Positions 1-6,122 are shown, numbered from the stretch's first letter. The stretch is 6,122 bases of DNA from Proteiniphilum sp. UBA4977 (GCA_002398565.1 DGZP01000111.1:940-7061); one strand, 5' to 3'. A program made the numbers and translations. The notes: generated by a model not told the origin, from the letters alone.

Positions 1-384
1 CTCTATGAAGGGACCACCCGCAGCGCTTTCCATCTCTATATGTTCCGTTACAACAAGGAAGCCTTCGCCGGTATGGATCGCTCCACATTTGTCCGGGCAT
101 TAAATGCGGAAGGCATTCCCTGTTCGACAGGTTATACTTCCCTGACCAAAGAGGCCTATGTACATAATCTGGCGAAGAACAAGCACTACCTGAAAATTTA
201 CGGGGAGAGGGGAATGAAACAATGGCTCGAACAGATTGCCTGCCCCGTGAACGATAAGTTATGCGAAGAAGAAGCGTTATGGTTTACCCAAACCATGCTG
301 CTTGGTGACAGAAAGAACATGGATATGATTGCCGACGCTATCAGGAAGATATCCCGTGAAGCGAAAGCAATCAGCAAGTTGTAA
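1..384 (+). CDS. DegT/DnrJ/EryC1/StrS-family PLP-dependent aminotransferase, C-terminal part (5' truncated)
   Basis: The reading frame is open from the first base, so only the last 127 residues are seen; the ATG at 40 is internal. The fragment has the C-terminal small-domain signature of DegT/DnrJ sugar aminotransferases: HLYMFRY, then EGIPCSTGYTSLTKE, then ACPVND.LCEEEALWF.Q.MLLG and a final M..IADAIRKI helix. Family members are about 370-430 residues, so roughly two thirds, including the PLP-binding lysine, lies upstream of the window. These enzymes usually transfer an amino group from glutamate to a keto-sugar or cyclitol; related proteins of this subtype often sit beside Gfo/Idh oxidoreductases. 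The substrate cannot be told from this part. A gap of 71 nt to the next gene on the same strand, with no clear terminator, allows co-transcription. Family call is firm, specific role unknown. Confidence 0.9.
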   Translation, partial: LYEGTTRSAFHLYMFRYNKEAFAGMDRSTFVRALNAEGIPCSTGYTSLTKEAYVHNLAKNKHYLKIYGERGMKQWLEQIACPVNDKLCEEEALWFTQTMLLGDRKNMDMIADAIRKISREAKAISKL

Positions 385-455
385 TTTTCCTGTACTTCAT
401 TTCAAATTATAAAGAGTTTCAGGTTCAAGAATAAATCACTTCAAACCGTATATTT

Positions 456-2390
456 ATGAGAATAAAAACAGTCTTTATTTCTCAACTGATCGTTTTGTTT
501 CTATACCCCTGTTTTTCTCAGGATTCCTACCGGGTGGGTTTTTCCTCTACAAGTCTTGAGCCGGACGATCAGTTTGTCTCACTTACCCTTGCCGGCTATG
601 CTGCTCCTTGGGAAGGCCGATTCACACTGCACTGGAAAGAAAAGGGAACAATGCCCGCTTATTTGGGAATTACCGGTGGAGAAAGCCACCTCTTTTTTGT
701 GGATGGCCAATCGCTGTACCGCAGCAGTAGCAAAAACACTTCTCGATGGGAGAAAATCGGCGATGCAACCGGTATTCGACAAATAGCCGCGGGAACGAAC
801 ACAATCTATGGTGTTGATTCGGAGGGCCAGCTGAAAAAAAGTGATTTATCCCGGAAAAAGCTCAGGTGGAAAAACCTGGGCCACTGGGATCAACCGGTCC
901 ATGCCATTGCTGTTGCAGGAAATAAACTATATCTGGCAGACAAAGAGGGATTATTTCATGTCGCAGACCTTAAAGCCAGGAAACTGAAATGGGAAAAGGC
1001 CTCTTTTTTCCCCCTTGAAGATGTAATTTCTCTGGCTGGTGATGCTGACAGATTGCTTGCTCTTACCCGGGAAGGGGTGCTTTATCAACAGGGTGGCACC
1101 TATCAGCAGGGTAAATGGATCAAGATCGGTTATAAAAACGGTGTAACTGTCCATGAGGATATCAAGGCCCTGGCCCTTGCCGGACACCAATTCTATGGGA
1201 TAGACAGCTCCAACAGGTTATTTCAGGGAGAACACCGAAGCAGGCAGGAGCTCTCGGCAAGAGCACTCTCCATTGCCACTGCCGATAAAACCGTAATAGT
1301 TGTCGCTCTGGACCTGACCGGTATCAATGACTCCTTTACCAACATGGTCAAGAATGAACTCTATAAAAAACGGGCTCTCCCTCACTCGGCTGTATTTATC
1401 AACTCTTCTCATACACACTTTGCCCCGGTCACTCAAAACTGGCCTACCTGGCAGGAGAGCAACCGGATTGCTGACTCCACCTATCTCTATACAGTGGTAC
1501 GTGAGGCAATTGTAAAGGCGGTGGAAGAATCGATAGACAATGCTAAGCCAGCCGAACTATTCATTGGCAGAGGCAGTGCACAGCTCGGCTACAACAGGAG
1601 CCTCAGGGATCATCCGGAGATCTATGATAATGCCGTCGATGTACTTCGCTTCCGTTATCTGCATGATCAAAGCGAAGGATGTCTCTTTATTGCTGCGTGC
1701 CATCCAGTATTCAGTTCACCGGAGGATCGTTTTACACTTTCTGCCAACTTCCCGGGGGTAGCGAGAAAAGTGATCGAAGAAAAAAGCGGCATCACCCGTA
1801 CTCTCTTTTTACAGGGTACCGCCGGGGACATCAATCCGACAGACAATTCAGAATATACGACGGGTGAAAAGTTGGGCAACGAAGTGATGGCTGTGCTGAA
1901 TCGTCCAATGGAAAAGATCGGTGGGCCTCTCACCTTTTTTCTCGACAGCGTTGTTTTTGATGTACCGGTGAAAAGCAGGGATGAGATCCTGGCCTATACA
2001 GGGGATGAAAAAATCAATGCCAACGCCATGCTTGCCGAAAGGAACCAGACCTGGGGTGAGATCATGCTGGATTACCTGAAACGGGGAACGAAGCAATTTC
2101 CGATGCCGGTCTATGTGCATACACTGAATGTCGGGAACTGGAAACTGGTGGGCTTCTCGCGGGAAACAACTACACCCTACAGTTTGCATGTAAAGAAGAT
2201 GTGGCCAGGCCAAATGGTCTCTGTAACCGGTTATACAAACGATGTTTCCAGTTATCTACCTACTCACTTACATATCGAAAAGCGGAATTATGAAGGGATG
2301 GATTCCTTTTACTGGTATGGAATGCCCGATACTTATCCGTGGAATGTAGAAGAAAAGATCCTTACTGAAATTAAAAATAACAACCGATAA
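456..2390 (+). CDS. Exported neutral/alkaline ceramidase-family hydrolase with an inserted five-repeat propeller-like domain
   Basis: The product is 644 residues. Residues 1-21 look like a signal peptide (R2, K4, hydrophobic 6-17, likely cleavage after CFS), so it should act in the periplasm or outside. The hydrolase begins at 25-49 (YRVGFSSTSLEP...LAGYA) and resumes at about 266-290 (LSARALSI...VVALDLTGI). Ceramidase_alk-type motifs follow in order: SSHTHFAP (317-324, HxH metal site), AACHPV (413-418, third metal His), QGTAGDINP (453-461), GFSRE (566-570, position of the metal-binding Glu) and TGYTNDVSSYLPT (591-603, candidate ligand Tyr). Known members are zinc amidases cleaving the N-acyl bond of ceramide, but many bacterial relatives have no tested substrate. 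Residues about 59-260 are an insertion of Trp-centred repeats. The ATG at 456 is the only sensible start, giving the leader; there is no Shine-Dalgarno. Family firm, substrate unknown; the murQ neighbourhood hints at cell-wall material. Confidence 0.87.
   Translation: MRIKTVFISQLIVLFLYPCFSQDSYRVGFSSTSLEPDDQFVSLTLAGYAAPWEGRFTLHWKEKGTMPAYLGITGGESHLFFVDGQSLYRSSSKNTSRWEKIGDATGIRQIAAGTNTIYGVDSEGQLKKSDLSRKKLRWKNLGHWDQPVHAIAVAGNKLYLADKEGLFHVADLKARKLKWEKASFFPLEDVISLAGDADRLLALTREGVLYQQGGTYQQGKWIKIGYKNGVTVHEDIKALALAGHQFYGIDSSNRLFQGEHRSRQELSARALSIATADKTVIVVALDLTGINDSFTNMVKNELYKKRALPHSAVFINSSHTHFAPVTQNWPTWQESNRIADSTYLYTVVREAIVKAVEESIDNAKPAELFIGRGSAQLGYNRSLRDHPEIYDNAVDVLRFRYLHDQSEGCLFIAACHPVFSSPEDRFTLSANFPGVARKVIEEKSGITRTLFLQGTAGDINPTDNSEYTTGEKLGNEVMAVLNRPMEKIGGPLTFFLDSVVFDVPVKSRDEILAYTGDEKINANAMLAERNQTWGEIMLDYLKRGTKQFPMPVYVHTLNVGNWKLVGFSRETTTPYSLHVKKMWPGQMVSVTGYTNDVSSYLPTHLHIEKRNYEGMDSFYWYGMPDTYPWNVEEKILTEIKNNNR
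630..1235 (+). repeat. Five tandem ~40-residue Trp-centred repeats (tectonin/tachylectin-like propeller) inside the ceramidase-family gene
   Basis: Residues about 59-260 of the ceramidase-family protein contain five degenerate protein repeats. Each begins with a Trp: W60, W98, W138, W179 and W221, spaced 38, 40, 41 and 42 residues apart. The shared pattern is roughly [RK]W.KiG, then I.ALA, then a short gap, then LYG.D..G.L. Examples are RWEKIG / YGVDSEGQL, RWKNLG / YLADKEGLF and KWIKIG / YGIDSSNRL. This is the look of tectonin/TECPR-type or tachylectin-like beta-propeller blades, some of which bind GlcNAc-type sugars (tachylectin-2 is a five-bladed example). Five blades would be enough for a closed propeller. 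Seen directly: the Trp periodicity and pattern. Inferred: the fold and any sugar binding. The DNA itself is not obviously repetitive, so the duplications are old. Confidence 0.7.
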
Positions 2391-2453
2391 AAATTTCACA
2401 CATTTAATATAGATAAACGAACAGGACAACTTATTTTACTCATCAAGACAAAT

Positions 2454-3281
2454 ATGGAAAAAATTACCGAACAACCCTCGTTATACAACGATCTGGAGAA
2501 GAAAAGTGTAGAAGAACTGACATCTGGATTGATTTCTGAATATAAAAAAATTGCACTGGCAGTTGAGGCTGCCAAGCCGCAGCTCGACAGGCTTTTGAAT
2601 GCTGTTGTGGAGAAAGTGAAAGCAGGTGGACGGATGATCTATCTGGGAGCTGGCACAGGTGGACGTCTTTCAGTGCTTGATGTACTGGAACTACCCACAA
2701 CCTTTGGTATGGAAGATGATACCATCTGCGCTGTGCTCGCTGGTGGTATAGATAAACTGATACTGGCGCTGGAAGAGAAAGAAGACGATACCGAAGAGTC
2801 ATGGCAGATGCTCACCGAAAAGGGTGTCTCATCCCGTGACATCGTGGTGGGCATCTCGGCCAGCGGAACTACACCTTTTGTATTGAGCGGCCTTAAGAAT
2901 TGCAGAGAAAACGGAATCACCACCTGCTGCATTGTCAATAACCCCGGCTCACCGATCGCGGAAGTCTCTGACTATCCGGTTGAAGTTATCACCGGCCCCG
3001 AGTTCGTGACCGGCAGCACCAGGATGAAAGCAGGCACTTCACAGAAGATGGTGTTTGACATGATCAGCACTACGGTCTGGATCCAAATGGGCAGGGTGCT
3101 CGACAACAGAATGGTAAACGTGCAGCTGATCAACCGCAAGATTACCGACAGGGCTGTGCGGATTTTGATGGACAAATCCGATATCAGAGACTACGATCAG
3201 GCACATACGTTTTTGCTTGAACAAGGCAGTGTAGCCAATGCCTTGAAAACGTTACACCAAAACGGAGGAATTAGAAAGTGA
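2454..3281 (+). CDS. murQ: N-acetylmuramic acid 6-phosphate etherase (MurQ family, SIS domain)
   Basis: The 275-residue product opens with the MurQ signature TEQPS.YNDLEKKSVEEL and carries one SIS sugar-phosphate isomerase-type domain (about 45-215). MurQ removes the lactyl ether of MurNAc-6-P in the cytoplasm, giving GlcNAc-6-P and D-lactate. Visible motifs are GAGTGGRLSVLD (65-76), LELPTTFG with E79 at the place of the catalytic acid (Glu83 in E. coli), E110 before DD at the place of the second Glu (E. coli Glu114), SASGTTP (135-141), NPGSPIAE (163-170) and GPEFVTGSTRMKAGT (181-195). A small helical C-terminal domain ends with QGSVANALK. It is somewhat shorter than E. coli MurQ (about 298). 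Departures from the family: GAGTSGR is GAGTGGR and ASECPPTFG is VLELPTTFG, so it may be a diverged paralogue. No Shine-Dalgarno precedes the ATG. It lies 63 nt after the ceramidase-family gene, and its stop overlaps the transporter start. Confidence 0.9.
   Translation: MEKITEQPSLYNDLEKKSVEELTSGLISEYKKIALAVEAAKPQLDRLLNAVVEKVKAGGRMIYLGAGTGGRLSVLDVLELPTTFGMEDDTICAVLAGGIDKLILALEEKEDDTEESWQMLTEKGVSSRDIVVGISASGTTPFVLSGLKNCRENGITTCCIVNNPGSPIAEVSDYPVEVITGPEFVTGSTRMKAGTSQKMVFDMISTTVWIQMGRVLDNRMVNVQLINRKITDRAVRILMDKSDIRDYDQAHTFLLEQGSVANALKTLHQNGGIRK
3264..3268 (+). promoter_or_regulatory. Shine-Dalgarno GGAGG for the MFS transporter gene
   Basis: GGAGG lies inside the last codons of murQ, 12 nt before the ATG at 3281 and 9 nt before an in-frame GTG at 3278. 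It is the only strong Shine-Dalgarno sequence ahead of a start in this window; the other starts have AT-rich leaders. It supports translation of the transporter from the murQ 3' end and makes both adjacent start codons possible. Confidence 0.5.
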
Positions 3282-4549
3282 TGGATGCTGCACGCAAGAA
3301 CGCTTATCTCTACCCTTTAATGATTATCGGGGGATTATTTTTTATTTTTGGCTTCGTCACCTGGGCTATCGCCGTATTGATCCCTTATCTGCAGATTGCC
3401 TGTGAATTGACATCAATCCAGGCCATGTTGGTCTCCTCAGCCTTCTATATTTCCTATTTTGTGATGGCGATCCCTTCAGGGTATCTACTGAAAAGGATCG
3501 GCTACAAGAATGCACTCACATTTGGTCTTGTAAGCATGGCTGTTGGTTCATTGCTGTTTATTCCGGCAGCGATAACCCGTATTTATGCCATCTTCCTCCT
3601 CGGACTGTTTGTCCAGGGATTAGGCCTTTCCATACTGCAAACCGCATCCAATCCTTACGTGACCATCCTTGGTCCCCGGGAAAGCGGAGCCCGCAGGATG
3701 AGCATCATGGGCATCTGCAATGGTGTTGCCGGTATTCTGGGGCCCCTCATCTTGGGATCCATTGTCCTGAAGGATGCAGACGGACTTACTGCTGCACTCG
3801 AGACGATGGCCGCTGCCGACAAAGCAGTAGTGCTCGATGAACTGGCCCGCAAGGTGATTGTACCCTACCTGCTGATTGCAGCCTTGCTTGTACTGGTTGC
3901 CTTGGCAATCTATTTTTCCTCACTGCCGGAGGTGGTTGAGGAAGAAACGGAGGGGTCGTCCGAGACTAGTTATAGCGCTTCAAAAAAAAGCATTGTTCAG
4001 TTCCCACACCTTATGCTAGGCGTCTTCACCCTCTTCCTTTACGTAGGGGTCGAAGTGATTGCCGGGAACACCATTATAGGATATGGCTCTTACCAGGGAA
4101 TAGCTTTAAGCAGTGCCAAGCTATTCACTTCAATGACCCTCTTTTTCATGCTGACGGGTTATGTTATTGGAATCATCGGTATCCCCAAATACTTCTCTCA
4201 GCAGCAGTCACTCATATTTTCCGCACTGCTCGGCATTATTTTCATCATCGCCTCTCAGCTAACCAGTGGTTTTGTGTCGGTACTTTTTATTGCGCTGTTG
4301 GGATTGGCTAACTCCTTGATGTGGCCTTCCATATGGCCCCTGGCAATATCCGATTTGGGACGATTCACCAAGACTGGCTCTTCCCTGTTAGTGATGGCTA
4401 TTTCCGGAGGAGCCGTACTGCCGCTCATCTACGAGCGACTGGCTGGCAGCCTGGATGCACGTCAGGCATACTGGATGGTAGTCCCCTGCTATATGATTAT
4501 TGCGCTCTACGCTTTGTGGGGACACAAAATCAGAATCAGAAAGAGGTAG
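3281..4549 (+). CDS. MFS sugar transporter, FucP/GluP-like; probable MurNAc importer
   Basis: The 422-residue inner-membrane protein has about 12 hydrophobic segments (roughly 11-36, 47-68, 75-96, 100-122, 140-163, 194-214, 244-264, 277-299, 307-326, 331-350, 364-384, 393-413) and an acidic central loop (217-228). FucP/GluP-family motifs are SAFYISYFVMAIPSGYLLKRIGYK in TM2-3, LQTASNPYVTILGP (119-132) and GLANSLMWPS plus SGGAVLPL in the C-terminal half. The family imports monosaccharides by cation symport. Lying between murQ and an amino-sugar kinase, it probably brings in free MurNAc or a related sugar, as in the transporter/kinase/etherase cluster of T. forsythia; the substrate is inferred from context only. 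The residues at the FucP proton-site positions are A31 and Q120, not Asp and Glu. ATG at 3281 overlaps the murQ stop by one base (TGATG); GTG at 3278 would add one residue and give a four-base overlap. Transporter family firm, substrate moderate. Confidence 0.88.
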   Translation: MDAARKNAYLYPLMIIGGLFFIFGFVTWAIAVLIPYLQIACELTSIQAMLVSSAFYISYFVMAIPSGYLLKRIGYKNALTFGLVSMAVGSLLFIPAAITRIYAIFLLGLFVQGLGLSILQTASNPYVTILGPRESGARRMSIMGICNGVAGILGPLILGSIVLKDADGLTAALETMAAADKAVVLDELARKVIVPYLLIAALLVLVALAIYFSSLPEVVEEETEGSSETSYSASKKSIVQFPHLMLGVFTLFLYVGVEVIAGNTIIGYGSYQGIALSSAKLFTSMTLFFMLTGYVIGIIGIPKYFSQQQSLIFSALLGIIFIIASQLTSGFVSVLFIALLGLANSLMWPSIWPLAISDLGRFTKTGSSLLVMAISGGAVLPLIYERLAGSLDARQAYWMVVPCYMIIALYALWGHKIRIRKR

Positions 4550-4596
4550 CAACAAAAAATAGTTACACAAATTTTAACACCGAATTATTAACTGAT

Positions 4597-5457
4597 ATGA
4601 TACTGATTGCTGATGGAGGATCAACAAAGACAAGCTGGGTGCTGCTGGATCAGACAGGGGAAGTGCTGCAATTTGAGACTGAGGGGTACCATCCTTTTTT
4701 CGTGGGGAGTGACTACATCCGTGACTCACTGGAGAAGAAACTGCCAGAAGAGCTGAAAGAGAAGACCTGTAGTGTTGTAAGAATCTTTTTCTATAGTGCT
4801 GGTGGAGGCTATTCTCAGGAGACTGACAACATCCTTGTAAAAGGAATATCAGGTGTCTTTACATCGGCGCAGATTATTATTGAAACCGACCTGCTGGCTG
4901 CTGCCCGTGCACTGTTGGGTGATAAGGAAGGTTTTGCCGCCATCCTGGGCACAGGAACCAATAGCTGTATTTACAACGGGGAAGAGGTGACAGTCAATAT
5001 TGAATCACTTGGATTCCTGCTGGGTGATGAAGGAAGCGGCAGTTATATAGGGAAGAAATTAATTGGAGATTATATCCGGGAAGTGATGCCTGATACAATC
5101 AGGGATGTTTTTTTTCAAACGTATAATCTCACCGGTGCGGATTTGTTGAACAAAGTTTATGAACATCCTTTAGCCAATCGTTACTGCGCCTCCTTTGCAA
5201 AATTTGCAGGCGATCATTTACAGGAGGACTCCTATTATGAACACCTGATAGTCAGCGCCTTTCGGGATTTCTTCCGGAATATTGTAGTCCTGTATCCCAA
5301 CTACCGGAAATACAAGTTTAACTGTGTCGGTTCCATCGCTTACTATTTTCGCGAACTCCTGGAAAGGGTAGTTATTGAACAGGGCATGCTACTGGGAATT
5401 ATTGATAAAGATCCGATAAAGGGATTGATTGCCTATCACCGAAAAGATCTGTCATGA
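4597..5457 (+). CDS. BadF/BadG/BcrA/BcrD-family amino-sugar kinase (probable MurNAc/GlcNAc kinase)
   Basis: The 286-residue product has the ASKHA kinase layout of N-acetylglucosamine-kinase-type BadF proteins: phosphate-1 loop ADGGSTKTSW (5-14), IETDLLAAARALLG (95-108) with D98 as the likely catalytic base, phosphate-2 loop ILGTGTNS (117-124), LGDEGSGSYIGKK (142-154) and the adenosine motif VGSIAYYF (244-251). Such enzymes phosphorylate GlcNAc or MurNAc at O6 with ATP in the cytoplasm; MurK of Clostridium acetobutylicum and the T. forsythia MurNAc kinase belong to this family. Next to murQ and a porter, its likely product is MurNAc-6-P. An in-frame GTG at 4321 would add 92 residues, but these would overlap the transporter gene and resemble nothing; the ATG at 4597 puts the phosphate-1 loop at the N-terminus, as usual. 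It starts 47 nt after the transporter, without a Shine-Dalgarno, and its stop overlaps the next gene. GlcNAc specificity remains an alternative. Confidence 0.86.
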   Translation: MILIADGGSTKTSWVLLDQTGEVLQFETEGYHPFFVGSDYIRDSLEKKLPEELKEKTCSVVRIFFYSAGGGYSQETDNILVKGISGVFTSAQIIIETDLLAAARALLGDKEGFAAILGTGTNSCIYNGEEVTVNIESLGFLLGDEGSGSYIGKKLIGDYIREVMPDTIRDVFFQTYNLTGADLLNKVYEHPLANRYCASFAKFAGDHLQEDSYYEHLIVSAFRDFFRNIVVLYPNYRKYKFNCVGSIAYYFRELLERVVIEQGMLLGIIDKDPIKGLIAYHRKDLS

Positions 5458-6122
5458 ATAAAATTCTTTCTGTCATATTCTTTTTTCTGATATCTATCTC
5501 TGCCCTGCCGCAGACCGACTCATTAAGGATTGTGGCCTTTGGCAATTCCACCACTGCCTTTAGAAAAGGGGTGGATAAAGTCTATTCGGTCAGGTTACAA
5601 GAGAAACTTACCCAGGCTGGCATTTGTGCTTGTGTAGTCAATTCAGGGGTTGGAAGCAGCCATACCGGGTCAATTAAAGATAATGATTTTGCAAAGGTAA
5701 AACACGGGATGGATCGGTTTAAAACCGATGTGCTGGATCTCCGACCCAATTGGGTAATTATTAATTTCGGACTGAATGATGCTTATCAGGATGAGGGAAT
5801 CAAAGGCAAACCAAGGATACCTTTGGTAAAATACCGTGAGAACCTTGAATATTTTATCAAAAAAATAAAAGATCAAGGGGGAAATGTAATCCTCCTCACG
5901 CCGAATCCTTTGGGTAGCAGGTATGAGCAGTTCAGAAAAAGCCAGGTAGAGAAGTATGCCAACTGTGTACGGGCTATCGCCAGAGAACAAAAGGTGGCGT
6001 TAGTTGATTCCTGGGAATTGTTCAGCCGACATGCTTCTGCAACCCATGTCGCGGGTGATATTGATTTTCTATACCTGGACGGTATCCATCCCAATGATCT
6101 GGGACATGAGCTGATTGCAGAT
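5454..6122 (+). CDS. Exported SGNH/GDSL-family hydrolase (3' truncated by window end)
   Basis: The frame opens at ATG 5454, whose ATGA overlaps the kinase stop, and runs open for 223 codons to the window edge. Residues 1-20 form a signal peptide (K3, hydrophobic core 4-16, cleavage near 17-20), so it is exported. SGNH blocks are present in order: FGNST (29-33) with nucleophile S32 (block I), VNSGVGSSHTG (62-72, block II glycine), INFGLND (103-109) with the GxND Asn108 (block III) and LDGIHPND (208-215) with D209 and H212 (block V). All four catalytic positions are therefore seen, and only the C-terminal tail is missing. Family members are serine esterases, often removing O-acetyl or acyl groups from carbohydrates or lipids. 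In this setting an O-acetyl-sugar esterase acting on cell-wall fragments is plausible but unproven. The four-base overlap suggests translational coupling with the kinase gene. Confidence 0.88.
   Translation, partial: MNKILSVIFFFLISISALPQTDSLRIVAFGNSTTAFRKGVDKVYSVRLQEKLTQAGICACVVNSGVGSSHTGSIKDNDFAKVKHGMDRFKTDVLDLRPNWVIINFGLNDAYQDEGIKGKPRIPLVKYRENLEYFIKKIKDQGGNVILLTPNPLGSRYEQFRKSQVEKYANCVRAIAREQKVALVDSWELFSRHASATHVAGDIDFLYLDGIHPNDLGHELIAD

Noticed and set aside
385..455. Promoter with Bacteroides -33 TTTG / -7 TAnnTTTG elements upstream of the ceramidase-family gene
   Set aside because: No correctly spaced pair was found. TATATTTA at 450-457 resembles a -7 box but runs into the start codon.
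498..524. Lipoprotein signal at Cys19 of the ceramidase-family protein
   Set aside because: The residues before the Cys are Leu-Tyr-Pro, which does not fit a lipobox, and CFS-Q is a good type I cleavage site. Ordinary secretion is more likely.
1848..2213. 121-codon open frame on the minus strand
   Set aside because: It is antisense to the ceramidase motifs at QGTAGDINP and beyond. Its translation is rich in His, Cys and Pro and resembles no family, so it is a shadow frame.
2391..2453. Promoter or terminator between the ceramidase-family gene and murQ
   Set aside because: The gap is AT-rich but shows neither a convincing hairpin with a T-run nor a clear promoter pair.
2464..2938. Minus-strand open frames of 112 and 99 codons opposite murQ
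   Set aside because: They have low-complexity Ser-rich or basic translations and lie opposite a well-conserved gene in the sense frame.
4321..4596. 92-residue N-terminal extension of the kinase from an in-frame GTG at 4321
   Set aside because: It lies almost wholly inside the transporter gene in another frame and shows no domain-like character. The ATG at 4597 places the phosphate-1 loop right at the N-terminus, as in the family.
4550..4596. Regulatory site or small gene in the transporter-kinase gap
   Set aside because: The 47-nt AT-rich gap has no inverted repeat or open frame worth naming.
5670..6094. Minus-strand open frames of 106 and 73 codons at the right end
   Set aside because: The sense strand here is an uninterrupted SGNH hydrolase with all catalytic blocks, so these are antisense artefacts.

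Overview
The window looks like a single-strand gene cluster from a Gram-negative Bacteroidota bacterium, probably order Bacteroidales. The pointers are the protein families (a FucP-like sugar porter, a short BadF-type sugar kinase and MurQ, a set reported from Bacteroidales such as Tannerella forsythia), starts that mostly lack Shine-Dalgarno sequences, AT-rich leaders, and signal peptides ending in a Ser-Gln type junction. Base composition looks moderate (mid-40s % GC by eye, not computed). The species cannot be named from the sequence.

Layout, all on the + strand: (1) 1-384, the C-terminal third of a DegT/DnrJ-type PLP aminotransferase, cut by the left edge; (2) 456-2390, an exported protein of the neutral/alkaline ceramidase family with about 200 extra residues forming five Trp-centred repeats, placed inside the N-terminal part of the hydrolase; (3) 2454-3281, a MurQ-type N-acetylmuramic acid 6-phosphate etherase; (4) 3281-4549, a FucP-family MFS transporter; (5) 4597-5457, a BadF/BadG-family amino-sugar kinase; (6) 5454-6122, an exported SGNH/GDSL hydrolase cut by the right edge. 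Gaps are 71, 63, -1, 47 and -4 nt, so the whole run could be one transcript. I see no convincing terminator or promoter inside it, and every gap is under 300 nt.

Genes 3-5 fit a PTS-independent MurNAc salvage pathway: import of free sugar by the MFS porter, phosphorylation by the kinase to MurNAc-6-P, then ether cleavage by MurQ to GlcNAc-6-P and D-lactate. A transporter/kinase/etherase cluster of this kind is known from T. forsythia. The unusual part is what surrounds it. Two exported hydrolases flank the cytoplasmic core: a metal-dependent amide hydrolase fold carrying a lectin-like propeller insertion, and an SGNH esterase whose start overlaps the kinase stop. A speculative reading is that these trim cell-wall fragments (amide and O-acyl groups) outside the cytoplasm so that free amino sugar can be taken up. 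The MurQ-like protein also differs from canonical MurQ in otherwise very conserved active-site motifs, so the true substrate may be a relative of MurNAc.
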